From the NCBI RefSeq assembly GCF_009914765.1, contig NZ_WYDS01000009.1, positions 62,001 to 126,000 on the forward strand: a stretch of 64,000 bases of DNA, in the 5' to 3' direction. The translations under genes and the position numbers were made by a program. Every line of letters begins with the position of its first letter. The stretch's first letter is position 1. Below are positions 55,573 through 64,000 of this stretch, one piece after another. Source of the stretch: Halodesulfovibrio sp. MK-HDV (GTDB lineage: Bacteria > Desulfobacterota > Desulfovibrionia > Desulfovibrionales > Desulfovibrionaceae). The notes under the pieces are model-generated. The model saw nothing but the letters and a program-made list of their open reading frames with translations, had not been told where the DNA came from and did not search any database.

Positions 55573-55769
55573 ATCCGGAGCGACTGAGGCACTAAAATCC
55601 CGTCTCTATAACAATTTAACGTAATGTTTTTTGGTACTTGAGTATCTTTCTATCATTTCACTTCTGTTCATCAAGAGTGCTACCAACACTGGCATAAACA
55701 GAAGCCGTAGAAGATAAGTATTCGATTTATATGAGGTTTAAATTAACTATGTAATTTGGAGGAGAATCG

Positions 55770-56765
55770 ATGAAAAAATTTTTAACTCTCGCACTGATAA
55801 TCAGCATGTGTACTTTCTTCAGCTTTGCGGATGCATCCGCCAAGCAGGTACTTAAGCTCGGCATGGGAGACCCGATTGATTCAGATCAGGGCGCACTTGC
55901 CACTCGATTCAAGGAAATCCTTGAAGGTCTCTCCAATGGTGAAATTCAGGTAGATTTATTTCCAAACGGAGCCATCGGAACCGAAACAGAAATGCTACAG
56001 AACGCCCGTGCAGGCACACTGGATTTCGCCATTATCGGTATCGGCAACGCAGTACCGTTTGTTAGAGAGCTTGGCACGCTAACTATGCCGTACCTTATTG
56101 AGAACTCGTATGATGCTGTAAAAGTTACTACTGGTAAACTTGGCAAATTCTGGAACACAGTAGCCAGCGAAAAAGGCGGTTTCCGCATTGTTGGCTGGAC
56201 ATATTCCAACTTCCGCCATCTCACAAACTCAGTACGCCCAGTTACATCACTTAAAGATGTTAAAGGGTTAAAAATTCGTATTCCACAAAACAACATTATC
56301 CTTTCCACACTCAAGGCATGGGACGCTAACCCAGTTCCAATGGCTTGGTCTGAAACATTCACTGCATTACAGCAGGGTGTGGTTGACGGACAGGATAACC
56401 CTTACATTGTTAACTACACCTCAAAGTTTCATGAAGTACAAACTCACTTAACTGAAATCCATTACCAATATTCCTTGCAACCACTTATTATGGGTACAGT
56501 AACCTTAGATAAGTTCTCCCCTGAAATGCGTGACATGGTGCTACGCGCGGGTATTGAAGCACAACAGTACTGTATTCTCTTCCAGACTTTGGAAGCTGAA
56601 AAAGCCAAACAGGCCATGCAGGCTAACGGTGTAAAGGTGAGCTACCTTACCGATGAAGACGAATGGAGAAAGAAGGCTGTCGAAAATGTATGGCCACAAT
56701 TCTACGACTTCATCGGCGGCAAACAAAACCTCGATCTCGTTCTGAAGGCACTGGGTAAATCGTAA
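55770..56765 (+). CDS. TRAP transporter solute-binding protein (DctP family)
   Basis: 331 residues with signal peptide (LTLALIISMCTFFSFADASA). LKIRIPQNNIILSTLKAWDA carries the ligand-binding Arg, and MAWSETFTALQQGVVDGQDN follows. It should deliver the operon's substrate to the DctQ/DctM permease encoded next. GGAGG precedes the ATG. It is clearly divergent in sequence from the DctP at the left end of the window, so a different ligand is expected. Confidence 0.94.
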   Translation: MKKFLTLALIISMCTFFSFADASAKQVLKLGMGDPIDSDQGALATRFKEILEGLSNGEIQVDLFPNGAIGTETEMLQNARAGTLDFAIIGIGNAVPFVRELGTLTMPYLIENSYDAVKVTTGKLGKFWNTVASEKGGFRIVGWTYSNFRHLTNSVRPVTSLKDVKGLKIRIPQNNIILSTLKAWDANPVPMAWSETFTALQQGVVDGQDNPYIVNYTSKFHEVQTHLTEIHYQYSLQPLIMGTVTLDKFSPEMRDMVLRAGIEAQQYCILFQTLEAEKAKQAMQANGVKVSYLTDEDEWRKKAVENVWPQFYDFIGGKQNLDLVLKALGKS

Positions 56766-56822
56766 TTTGTGTTGAAGAGGGAGGTGGTAACATCTCCCTC
56801 GTTTCAAGAGAGGGGACCATAT

Positions 56823-57365
56823 ATGAAGATAAAGCAAATTCTCCACATTGCTGACAACGTGGAAAGCATTTTATGCCAATGTCTCTTAAGCTTTTTTGTA
56901 GTAGTTCTTTTTTCGCAGATCATGCTACGCATGTGTTTTAACTACGTTCTTCCATGGAGTGAAGAAATTTCACGCTTCACATTTGTCTGGTTTGTATTCT
57001 TAGGTGCTGCCTATGCCGCACGATTAAATGCGCACAACAGGGTTTTAATTCAATTCAAATTGTTCCCCCCTATTGTGCAGAATATCTCTACTCTGTTTGC
57101 TGACCTTATTTGGATTGTTTTCAACATAGTCATGGTTATTAAAAGCGCTGAAGTTATTCAGCAGCTTACAAAATACACTTACTACTCTCCTGCATTAGGA
57201 GTCTCCATGGCATATGTTTACTGGATTTTTCCTATCAGCTTCTCACTTATGACCATACGTATCATTCAAGTTAACTACATTAAGTACATCTTGAAGCAAG
57301 AAATCGTAGATGTAGATAAAGTAGATATCAACGACCACACTTCTTTAACAGAATCTGAAGGATAG
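56823..57365 (+). CDS. TRAP transporter small permease (DctQ family)
   Basis: 180 residues, four membrane helices, with the conserved LPWSEEISRFTFVWFVFLGA segment. It forms the membrane bridge between binding protein and DctM. The ATG after GAGAGGGG is chosen over an in-frame upstream start that lies in the spacer after dctP. It is nine bases before dctM. Confidence 0.93.
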   Translation: MKIKQILHIADNVESILCQCLLSFFVVVLFSQIMLRMCFNYVLPWSEEISRFTFVWFVFLGAAYAARLNAHNRVLIQFKLFPPIVQNISTLFADLIWIVFNIVMVIKSAEVIQQLTKYTYYSPALGVSMAYVYWIFPISFSLMTIRIIQVNYIKYILKQEIVDVDKVDINDHTSLTESEG

Positions 57366-57374
57366 GAGTTTAAA

Positions 57375-58658
57375 ATGTCCGCTGCATTCGTTTTATTCTC
57401 CGCATTTGTCTTTCTGCTCTTAATCGGTGCACCTATCACTGTGGCATTAGGCGTCGCATCAATGAGCGCTTTCCTTGTGGTGGGACAAGACCTTAGTACA
57501 CTAGTACAAATTGCCTTCAGTTCAGTTAACTCTTTTCCCATTATGGCGTTACCTGCTTTTGTTCTTGCAGGTGCACTTATGGAATGTGCCGGTGTTTCCC
57601 GCCGACTTGTAAAAGTTGCTGAATCTATGGTTGGTACCATTGATGGCGGACTTGCCATTTCCACCACACTGGCATGCGTATTCTTTGGAGCTATTTCAGG
57701 TTCCGGCCCTGCTACAACTGCTGCTGTAGGCATGCTCATGATCCCTGCTATGTTCAAGAGGGGATATGACCATGGTTACGCTGCCGCAGCAACAGCAACA
57801 GCTGGCGGTATCGGAATCATCATTCCCCCTAGTATTCCAATGGTTATTTACGGCGTAACCGCCCAGGAATCCATTACAAAAATGTTTGTGGCCGGAGTTG
57901 TTCCAGGCTTGCTTATCTCACTTGGCTTAATTGTTCTTCACTATGTCCGGTGTCGTGGCAAGTCTCTTACTTTGGGTGCGGAACCTTGGTCTTTTACCAA
58001 TATGAAACGATCCTTCCGCGAAGGCTTCTGGGCAATTCTTGCTCCTGTTGTTATCCTTGGCGGAATATATTCCGGTCTATTTACACCAACAGAAGCTGCT
58101 ATTGTTTCAATTTTTTACACCCTCATTATCGGTATATTTGTCTACAAAGAAATGACTATCTCCGGCCTTATGAAGTCCTTGCAGACAACATCATGGCTTA
58201 CCGGCCGCGTGCTGGTAATCATGTTCACTGCCTACGCGTTCGGTCGTCTTCTGGTGCAATATCATATTCCGGCCATGATTGCAGAAACGCTCCTGAGTGT
58301 AACAAGTGATGTCCATATCATCTGGGCTCTTGTTATCCTGTTTCTGCTTTTCATGGGAATGTTCATGGAAACTCTTGCTATCATTATGTTAGTAACACCT
58401 GTTCTCTTACCGGTAATGACCTCTCTTGGCGTAGACCCTATCCACTTCGGGGTTGTACTTGTATGCTGCTGTGGTGTGGGCTTTTCTACCCCGCCTCTGG
58501 GTGAAAATATGTTCATCGCTTCCGGCATTGCGGACATCTCTCTTGAAGAGATTTCCTACAAAGCGTTACCATTTTGCGCTGTTACGGTGGGGGCTATTTT
58601 CCTTATGGCATACTGCCCTGCCATAGTCCTATGGTTACCAAAACTCATGGGCTACTAA
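57375..58658 (+). CDS. TRAP transporter large permease (DctM family)
   Basis: 427 residues, about 12 membrane helices. FVLAGALMECAGVSRRLVKV, AISGSGPATTAAVGMLMIPA, YAAAATATAGGIGIIIPPSI and GVGFSTPPLGENMFIASGI are typical DctM signatures. It is the sodium-coupled channel part of the uptake system. GGATAGGAG precedes the ATG. Confidence 0.96.
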   Translation: MSAAFVLFSAFVFLLLIGAPITVALGVASMSAFLVVGQDLSTLVQIAFSSVNSFPIMALPAFVLAGALMECAGVSRRLVKVAESMVGTIDGGLAISTTLACVFFGAISGSGPATTAAVGMLMIPAMFKRGYDHGYAAAATATAGGIGIIIPPSIPMVIYGVTAQESITKMFVAGVVPGLLISLGLIVLHYVRCRGKSLTLGAEPWSFTNMKRSFREGFWAILAPVVILGGIYSGLFTPTEAAIVSIFYTLIIGIFVYKEMTISGLMKSLQTTSWLTGRVLVIMFTAYAFGRLLVQYHIPAMIAETLLSVTSDVHIIWALVILFLLFMGMFMETLAIIMLVTPVLLPVMTSLGVDPIHFGVVLVCCCGVGFSTPPLGENMFIASGIADISLEEISYKALPFCAVTVGAIFLMAYCPAIVLWLPKLMGY

Positions 58659-58697
58659 CTAGCAAACCATTACCATCAGCATACTGCCAAGTCCCAC

Positions 58698-58739
58698 GAT
58701 GAACCGCAGCGTTGAAGTCAACGGCGCTGCGAGTTCATC
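58698..58739 (+). other. Long intercistronic hairpin between dctM and the racemase gene
   Basis: GATGAAC, GCAGCG and TTGA blocks pair with their complements around a two-base centre, giving a stem of about 17 pairs with small mismatches. No T-run follows (AGGCAGTAATGC), so it more likely protects the upstream mRNA or reduces downstream expression than terminates. Confidence 0.65.
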
Positions 58740-58820
58740 AGGCAGTAATGCAACTCTTTATTTGCTACAACGAATCGTTCTCTGTGTACTATCCCGCAAC
58801 TCGAAACAGATGGTGTACAA

Positions 58821-59528
58821 ATGAAAAACTCAACATACGAAAAAGTGGCTGGCATTCTAGGTGGCATGGGGCCGGAAGCTACGGTTGATCTGCTTAACCG
58901 CATTATTCAGCTAACACCTGCAACAGACGATAATGATCATGTCCGATGTATTATCGACAATAATCCCAAGGTGCCCTCCCGCATCAAGGCGTTAATCGAG
59001 CACGTTGGCGAAAACCCCGGGCCTTGTATGGCTGAGATGGCACAGAAGCTGGAGGAATGGGGAGCAGATTTTTTATGTATCCCCTGCAATACAGCACATT
59101 ATTATTACGACTATGCGAACAATGCTGTTTCCATCCCAGTGGTAAACCTCATTGACTTAACCGTAAAACATGTTCTTGAAACAAATCCGGAAATCAAGCG
59201 GGTCGGCGTTCTTTGTTCAACTGCCGTCATTTCCACGAAGCTATATGAAAATGGATTCGGTGAAATGAATGTTGAAGTCATATATCCGGAAGAGTCATTT
59301 CAAACCAGCCTGCTCGAAGTCATAAAAAGCATAAAAGCTGGTGATACAGGCGCGGAAGTTCAATCCTCATTTGCAAATATTGTTACCAATGTAATTGAGC
59401 AAGGATCTGAACTTATAGTCATAGCTTGTACTGAGTTAGGAATCATCAGTAATAATGTGTCATTTCCATTAGCAGACGCTACTAAGATATTAGCAGAAGA
59501 AATTATTGCGCGGGCTAAACACGTTTAG
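58821..59528 (+). CDS. Aspartate/glutamate racemase family protein
   Basis: 235 residues. Both catalytic cysteines are visible: CIPCNTAHYYYDY (about 90) and VIACTELGII (about 198); the start ILGGMGPEATVDLLNRII is typical of the aspartate racemase subgroup. It inverts the alpha carbon of an acidic amino acid without PLP. Here it closes the HisD-like/DegT/TRAP operon. The substrate may be aspartate or a look-alike such as cysteate (inference). Its ribosome site is weak. Confidence 0.88.
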   Translation: MKNSTYEKVAGILGGMGPEATVDLLNRIIQLTPATDDNDHVRCIIDNNPKVPSRIKALIEHVGENPGPCMAEMAQKLEEWGADFLCIPCNTAHYYYDYANNAVSIPVVNLIDLTVKHVLETNPEIKRVGVLCSTAVISTKLYENGFGEMNVEVIYPEESFQTSLLEVIKSIKAGDTGAEVQSSFANIVTNVIEQGSELIVIACTELGIISNNVSFPLADATKILAEEIIARAKHV

Positions 59529-59582
59529 TTTTACTACCCACGAATTGTTCTACTAAACACTCATACTTCTCCCACGCTTTAC

Positions 59583-59620
59583 GAAAAGGGCTGCCCACAT
59601 CTGTGAGCAGCCCTTCTTTA
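59583..59620. terminator. Bidirectional terminator between the racemase and RND genes
   Basis: AAGGGCTGC-C-CACA / TGTG-A-GCAGCCCTT hairpin, with T-run on the minus strand and a T-rich end on the plus strand. Confidence 0.85.
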
Positions 59621-59627
59621 TTATTCA

Positions 59628-62600
59628 TTATGCTTTTTGTTCTTGTGGTGGAATTCGCTTTATCCTGAAAAAGAGCGTGTACAACACCGGAACAATGACA
59701 AGTGTAAGTACCGTCGCAAAGGTCAGACCGAAGCAGATAGTTACAGCCATGGATGCCCAGAACCTATCAATAACAAGTGGGAGCATCCCGAGAACTGTTG
59801 ACATAGCTGCCATAAGTACAGGACGAATACGACTGACGGATGATTCCAGTACGGCTGTATATGGTTCTTTTCCGCCTGCAATCTCCGCATCAATCTGATC
59901 AATCAAAATTACCGCATTCTTAATCAACATACCGGACAATGACAGGAAGCCCAACAGCGCAAGGAAGCCGAATGGCTGGCGCGTCAACAACAAGCCGGTC
60001 GTTACGCCAATAATAGAAAGCGGAACCGTAAGTGCAATAATCAACGGCTGGCGGTATGCGTTAAACAACATAACCACCACAAGAGCCATAATCAGAAACG
60101 TTACAGGCAATCCTTTCGCAACATATGAGCGCGACTCATTGGACTTATCCCAGTCTCCGCCCCACTCCAGAGAGTATCCGGCAGGCAAAACAAGAGACTC
60201 AATTGCCGGTTTAATTTTGCGACGCAATGTTTCAGCGGTTCCGACCCGTGGATCGCACTGCACTGTGATTGCACGTTGATGGTCTCTTCTACGAATGGTG
60301 GATTCTTCCCATCCTGTCGTAACGTCAGATACAAGCTGCCCCATCGGGATACCTTGTGTAGATTTTGTATTGTACACTTGAAGCATACGCATATCTTCTA
60401 CGCGGTGGCGTTCATTCTCCGGTGGACGAAGAATTATCGGAAGCAACTTGTTCCCTTCACGATAGACTCCCATCGGCACGCCGTCATAGCCGCGCTTCAT
60501 TGCCAATGCGACATCTTCACGGGTAACGCCAACACGAAGACCTCGAGCCTGAGAGTACTCAGCTTCAATCACTTTCACAGACTGACGCCAATCATCCCGC
60601 ACATACTTTGCGGTAGGTTCAGCATGCATTACAGACTTTGCCTGCTCTGCGAGCTCATGAAGAACAGCGCGATCTGGACCTCTAAACCGTGCTTCAACTT
60701 TAAATTTAGCAGCAGCACCGAGTGGGAATTTGCGTACTCGCGGTTCAGCATACAAGAATTTCTCATCCAACTCTTTCTGAACAAAATCGATAGTCTCATC
60801 AAGACGCTCGGCACTGTTCATATTAAGAATCAACTGACCGTATGATGAGTTCGTAAACTCAGGCTCCAATGAAAGATAAAAACGTGTTCCACCGCCACCA
60901 ACGAACGATGCCACACCTTCAATTGTGGGATAGTCCAGCAGGGTTTTTTCTAATTTTTGCAAATCATCAGAAACAATTTCAACATTGGTTCCTTCCGGCA
61001 ACCAATAATCAACAATCAGCTGAGGGCGACGAGACTCTGGAAAAAATGTTTTATCAATATACTTAAAGTTAACAATAGCTGTCACCAACAGAACACCCAT
61101 TATTGCAAGAGTTACCCAGCGGAAATGAATGCAGAGATCGAGTAACTTTTTATACGTAGTAAAAAAGACACCTGCATAGGGATCTTTGCCTTGCATATTT
61201 TCGGGTATTTTCAAACCAATGTAGCACCATAGTGCAGAGACCGTCATCGCAAGCAACCAGCTCACTAACAGTGACACGCCAACTACAACAAACAGCGACT
61301 CGCAAAACTCACCGGTGTTGTTGTCTGCAAGGTACACTGGCAAAAAGGCCAATGCTGCAACAATCGTTGCCCCGAGCAGCGGCCACGCGGTTTCTGAATA
61401 TGTTTCCTTAGCGGCCTGCATCCGATTTTTACCGATCTGCAACTTAATCAACATACTCTCAGTCACAACAATGGCATTATCCACCAGCATGCCCAGTGCG
61501 ATAATGAGTGCACCAAGTGAAATTCGCTGCAAGTCAACGTGAAGCCCGCGCATGATAAGAAAGGTTGTTGCAATGGTCAGCAATAGACCAAGTCCGATGA
61601 GAATCCCGCTTCGCATTCCCATGAAGATAAACAACAGGGCAACAACAATAAGCAGTGCAGCGCCAAGGTTCATCATAAATTCATCAATGGATTTTTGAAC
61701 AAGGTCAGACTGCATTGCAACGACAGAAATTTCCATACCGATTGGCAAAAATTCCTTCAGTTCTTCAATACGCGCCTTAACCGCCTCACCCATCTCAATA
61801 ACGTTGCCGCCTGAAACAGTTGAAGCCGCTATACCAAGTGACGGCAGACCGTTAAAACGCATCTGCTTTGAGACAGGCTCAACATACCCCTTACGTATGG
61901 TTGCAATATCGCGCAGAAGCACCATTTTATCAGAGGCACCGTGACTTACAATCAGATTGCCGACTGCCTCGACACTGTTAAACTCACCATTTACAGCAAG
62001 GCGTACGCGCTCTCGACCAAGGTTCACGCTACCTGAATCGACAACGAGGTTCTGTTTATCCAAAGCATTAAAAACCGATGCCGGAGGAATGCCACGTTCT
62101 GAAAGTGATGTGCTTGAAACATCAACGTAAATGCATTCCTGCTGTGCACCCCAAATTTCAACTTTTGCAACGTTCTTAACCAGCAAGAGTTCTTTGCGAA
62201 GCTCATCAACTTGATCTTTTAATTCGGCATACGAAAAACCATCACTGGTAACAGTAAGAAATACGCCATACACGTCACCAAAGTCATCACGAATGATAGA
62301 CGGCTTTACTCCCGGAGGAAGCGTCGGCGCGACGTCGCGCATTTTCTTACGCAAGTCATCCCATATCTGCGGCAATTCTCGAGCGCGTTTACTTTCCTGA
62401 ATATCAACCCAGACGACAGAAAGCCCGGGACGGGACATAGATCGGACATGCTTTAAGCTCTCCATCTGCTGAATCGCAGTTTCAAGCACATCCGTCACTT
62501 CATCTTCAACCTGAATAGTACTGGCACCAGGGTATTGGGTGATAACGATGGCGGTTTTTAACGTAAACTCAGGATCTTCAAGTTTGCCCATTTGAAAGTA

Positions 62601-62684
62601 AGAATACGCACCGGCAATAAAAAGAAGCAGTACAATAAACTGTGTTATCGCGCGTTTTTTAATAGATAATTCTGCTAAGTTCAT
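59628..62684 (-). CDS. RND-family efflux pump, inner-membrane subunit
   Basis: 1018 residues, AcrB/MexF-like: 12 membrane helices in two halves, two large periplasmic loops. GALIIALGMLVDNAIVVTES carries the paired acidic residues of TM4, and GFLALLGFLSLSGMLIKNAV with IDQIDAE marks the second half. It uses the proton gradient to export substrates through an outer-membrane channel. The ATG after AGGTGG is used; an ORF start nine bases upstream (GTG) overlaps that site. It follows the adaptor gene directly. No outer-membrane factor gene is in the window. Confidence 0.95.
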   Translation of the reverse strand: MNLAELSIKKRAITQFIVLLLFIAGAYSYFQMGKLEDPEFTLKTAIVITQYPGASTIQVEDEVTDVLETAIQQMESLKHVRSMSRPGLSVVWVDIQESKRARELPQIWDDLRKKMRDVAPTLPPGVKPSIIRDDFGDVYGVFLTVTSDGFSYAELKDQVDELRKELLLVKNVAKVEIWGAQQECIYVDVSSTSLSERGIPPASVFNALDKQNLVVDSGSVNLGRERVRLAVNGEFNSVEAVGNLIVSHGASDKMVLLRDIATIRKGYVEPVSKQMRFNGLPSLGIAASTVSGGNVIEMGEAVKARIEELKEFLPIGMEISVVAMQSDLVQKSIDEFMMNLGAALLIVVALLFIFMGMRSGILIGLGLLLTIATTFLIMRGLHVDLQRISLGALIIALGMLVDNAIVVTESMLIKLQIGKNRMQAAKETYSETAWPLLGATIVAALAFLPVYLADNNTGEFCESLFVVVGVSLLVSWLLAMTVSALWCYIGLKIPENMQGKDPYAGVFFTTYKKLLDLCIHFRWVTLAIMGVLLVTAIVNFKYIDKTFFPESRRPQLIVDYWLPEGTNVEIVSDDLQKLEKTLLDYPTIEGVASFVGGGGTRFYLSLEPEFTNSSYGQLILNMNSAERLDETIDFVQKELDEKFLYAEPRVRKFPLGAAAKFKVEARFRGPDRAVLHELAEQAKSVMHAEPTAKYVRDDWRQSVKVIEAEYSQARGLRVGVTREDVALAMKRGYDGVPMGVYREGNKLLPIILRPPENERHRVEDMRMLQVYNTKSTQGIPMGQLVSDVTTGWEESTIRRRDHQRAITVQCDPRVGTAETLRRKIKPAIESLVLPAGYSLEWGGDWDKSNESRSYVAKGLPVTFLIMALVVVMLFNAYRQPLIIALTVPLSIIGVTTGLLLTRQPFGFLALLGFLSLSGMLIKNAVILIDQIDAEIAGGKEPYTAVLESSVSRIRPVLMAAMSTVLGMLPLVIDRFWASMAVTICFGLTFATVLTLVIVPVLYTLFFRIKRIPPQEQKA

Positions 62685-62693
62685 GGCACCCAC

Positions 62694-63779
62694 CTACTTA
62701 CCGGAACTAAGCAGACGTACTTTCTGACCAGCAGACAAATAGTGTGCTCCCGCAGTAACAACCCACTCATCTTTTTTAAGACCACCAGTCACTTCAATTC
62801 CATTGGAATAAACCAGTCCAATGGTGACTGAACGGCGTTCAACCGAAGACGTCGAAGCATCAAACACCCAAACAGCAGACTGTCCTTCAGCATTTGCCAC
62901 AACTGCTGTTTCCGGCAGAATGTAGTGAACAGTTACTCCTGTTTCTGCGAAATGTAATGTAACATTCGCAGCCATTCCCGGTAAAAAGCTTATGCCTTTA
63001 GGGCGCTTAAATTGAACAGTTAGTGGATATGTGCGAGTTTCCGGCTCTGCATCAAACGCAAGCTCTTTGACCTTAGCTGCGATGTGTTTACCCGGAAACG
63101 CTTCGAGCTCCACCGTGATGTTCTGGAGTTCTTTTTGACGGATAACGAGATTATCAGGAAGCCCGATGGTGATTTCAAGATTCTCAATATCCTGTAATTT
63201 CACGACAGGCTGTCCAGCTTGAATTGTCTGATAGTTATCCATATATTTTGCTGAAATGTGTCCACTAAATGGAGCTTCAAGCGATGCATAATCCAGATCA
63301 ATTGTCGCTTTGTTAAGCTTTTCGGTCAGTGACTTCACTTTTGCCTGTGCACTCTTATAAGCAGCTTCTGCCTGATCAAAAGACGCCCTTGCTGCATTAT
63401 TGTCTGCGACAAGCGTGCTATAGCGTGAGTAGCTCAACTGGGCTTCTGTGAGAGCAGCATGAGCGCCGAACAACTGCGCCTCAAGTCCGCGAACCTGAAT
63501 TTTGTAATCCACAGTATCAAGAGCAGCAATCAGGCTGCCTTTTTTTACAAACTGTCCCATAACAATTGGGTAATTTGTAAGTTGCCCACTCACACGAAAA
63601 GCCAATGCCACCTCTGAAGTAGCCTCAACCTTACCCGGGAAAACACGGGTGGACACCTGATCCGCTGGCGCTACTTTCATTGCTTTTACGGGGCGAATAA
63701 CTTCTGTAACTTTTTCTTCTTCACAGCCCGTTAGCAGCGGCACAAGACACAAAGCAATAATCACAATTTTCCGAAGCAT
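62694..63779 (-). CDS. RND efflux adaptor (membrane fusion protein), lipoprotein
   Basis: 361 residues. Lipoprotein signal IALCLVPLLTGCEEE with lipid-attachment Cys19, a lipoyl-like half (VALAFRVSGQLTNYPIVMGQ), a helical hairpin (about 90-160) and beta-barrel parts (SAKYMDNYQTIQAGQPVVKL). It links the RND pump to an outer-membrane channel in the periplasm. AGGTG precedes the ATG; the stop directly adjoins the pump gene region. Confidence 0.94.
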   Translation of the reverse strand: MLRKIVIIALCLVPLLTGCEEEKVTEVIRPVKAMKVAPADQVSTRVFPGKVEATSEVALAFRVSGQLTNYPIVMGQFVKKGSLIAALDTVDYKIQVRGLEAQLFGAHAALTEAQLSYSRYSTLVADNNAARASFDQAEAAYKSAQAKVKSLTEKLNKATIDLDYASLEAPFSGHISAKYMDNYQTIQAGQPVVKLQDIENLEITIGLPDNLVIRQKELQNITVELEAFPGKHIAAKVKELAFDAEPETRTYPLTVQFKRPKGISFLPGMAANVTLHFAETGVTVHYILPETAVVANAEGQSAVWVFDASTSSVERRSVTIGLVYSNGIEVTGGLKKDEWVVTAGAHYLSAGQKVRLLSSGK

Positions 63780-63787
63780 GTAAACAC

Positions 63788-64000
63788 CTACTCAGCTAAT
63801 ATACCATTTAGAAACAGATCATTGATAGAAGCAATCGTCTCATCGTCGAACTCACCTCTTGTAGCCTCGCTTCGGACAATCGTCTGACAAAAATCGAGGA
63901 ACAATCGAGCAAGCACCTCTACATTTACCGGCTTAAACAGCCCTGACTCTATCCCGCGGGTAAACTGAATTATTAAATTTTTTTCAGCCATCTTTTGCCG
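63788..64000 (-). CDS. TetR-family regulator, C-terminal part
   Basis: The last 70 codons of a gene that enters from the right edge. The helical sequence ARLFLDFCQTIVRSEATRGE and the ending DDETIASINDLFLNGILAE are typical of the ligand domain of TetR regulators of RND pumps. The DNA-binding N-terminus is outside the window. It stops eight bases before the adaptor start, so it is probably the first gene of the efflux operon and its own repressor. Confidence 0.7.
   Translation of the reverse strand, partial: RQKMAEKNLIIQFTRGIESGLFKPVNVEVLARLFLDFCQTIVRSEATRGEFDDETIASINDLFLNGILAE

Overview
The window reads as chromosomal DNA of an anaerobic, marine-type sulfate-reducing deltaproteobacterium of the Desulfovibrio/Halodesulfovibrio kind. 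This placement is inferred from gene content: a HesB-like selenoprotein, TRAP transporters for organic acids, a 2-hydroxyacyl-CoA-dehydratase-like iron-sulfur pair with its ATP-dependent activator, anaerobic glycerol-3-phosphate dehydrogenase GlpA/GlpB, an AmrS radical SAM protein and moderate GC content. No rRNA is present, so no species can be named.

Layout. 1-1.3 kb: start of a TRAP uptake operon that runs off the left edge. 1.5-3.6 kb: activator plus double-cubane/dehydratase-type protein. 3.9-5.6 kb: ThDP 2-oxoacid decarboxylase. 6.4-7.7 kb: GlpT. 7.9-8.4 kb: PyrR. 8.85-9.95 kb: a tandem pair of HesB-like proteins, the first with an in-frame UGA (selenocysteine) exactly where the second has cysteine, then a small hypothetical. 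10-11.6 kb: an envelope-type hypothetical locus with an internal duplication, broken by frameshifts. 11.9-16.4 kb: isochorismatase-like hydrolase and the DUF465-ilvB-ilvN-ilvC branched-chain amino acid genes. 16.7-21 kb: YggT, a HAD phosphatase and a three-gene operon ending in an unusual flavin oxidoreductase-rhodanese protein. 21.2-25.5 kb: TatA, an exported hypothetical, PurM, AmrS and a corrinoid adenosyltransferase.

25.6-31 kb holds the most striking structure: six identical tRNA-Pro(UGG) genes, each a separate cassette with its own TTGCAA-N17-TAGTAC-type promoter and its own 10-bp GNRA-tetraloop terminator. DUF554, pcp and a PnuC/NadR-like kinase pair lie between them. 31-38.4 kb: periplasmic-type cyclophilin, ClpB, CbpM, CbpA, threonine aldolase and a glycosyltransferase. 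38.6-42.4 kb: the PhoH - HD phosphodiesterase - YbeY operon. 42.7-45.5 kb: a 3D-domain protein, a tiny zinc ribbon, an MFS transporter split exactly in its middle and a PfpI protein. 45.7-50.1 kb: glpA-glpB-glpK without glpC.

50.5-51.9 kb: a DAK2-DegV gene with an internal deletion. 52-59.5 kb: an apparently complete catabolic locus. A GntR/FCD regulator is divergent from a HisD-superfamily dehydrogenase of the HpsN type, a DegT-family PLP enzyme, a full TRAP transporter and an Asp/Glu racemase-family enzyme. A 30-bp perfect palindrome lies in the divergent promoter region. 59.6-64 kb: RND efflux pump, its adaptor and the end of a TetR regulator.

How parts work together: GlpT/GlpK/GlpA/GlpB feed glycerol and glycerol-3-phosphate into central metabolism; IlvB/IlvN/IlvC make branched-chain amino acid precursors; CbpA/CbpM/ClpB form a disaggregation module; PnuC plus the NadR-like kinase salvage nicotinamide riboside; the 52-59.5 kb cluster should import and oxidise one or a few small hydroxylated or amino, probably acidic or sulfonated, compounds. 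All functional statements rest on reading motifs and context by eye; no database search was run.
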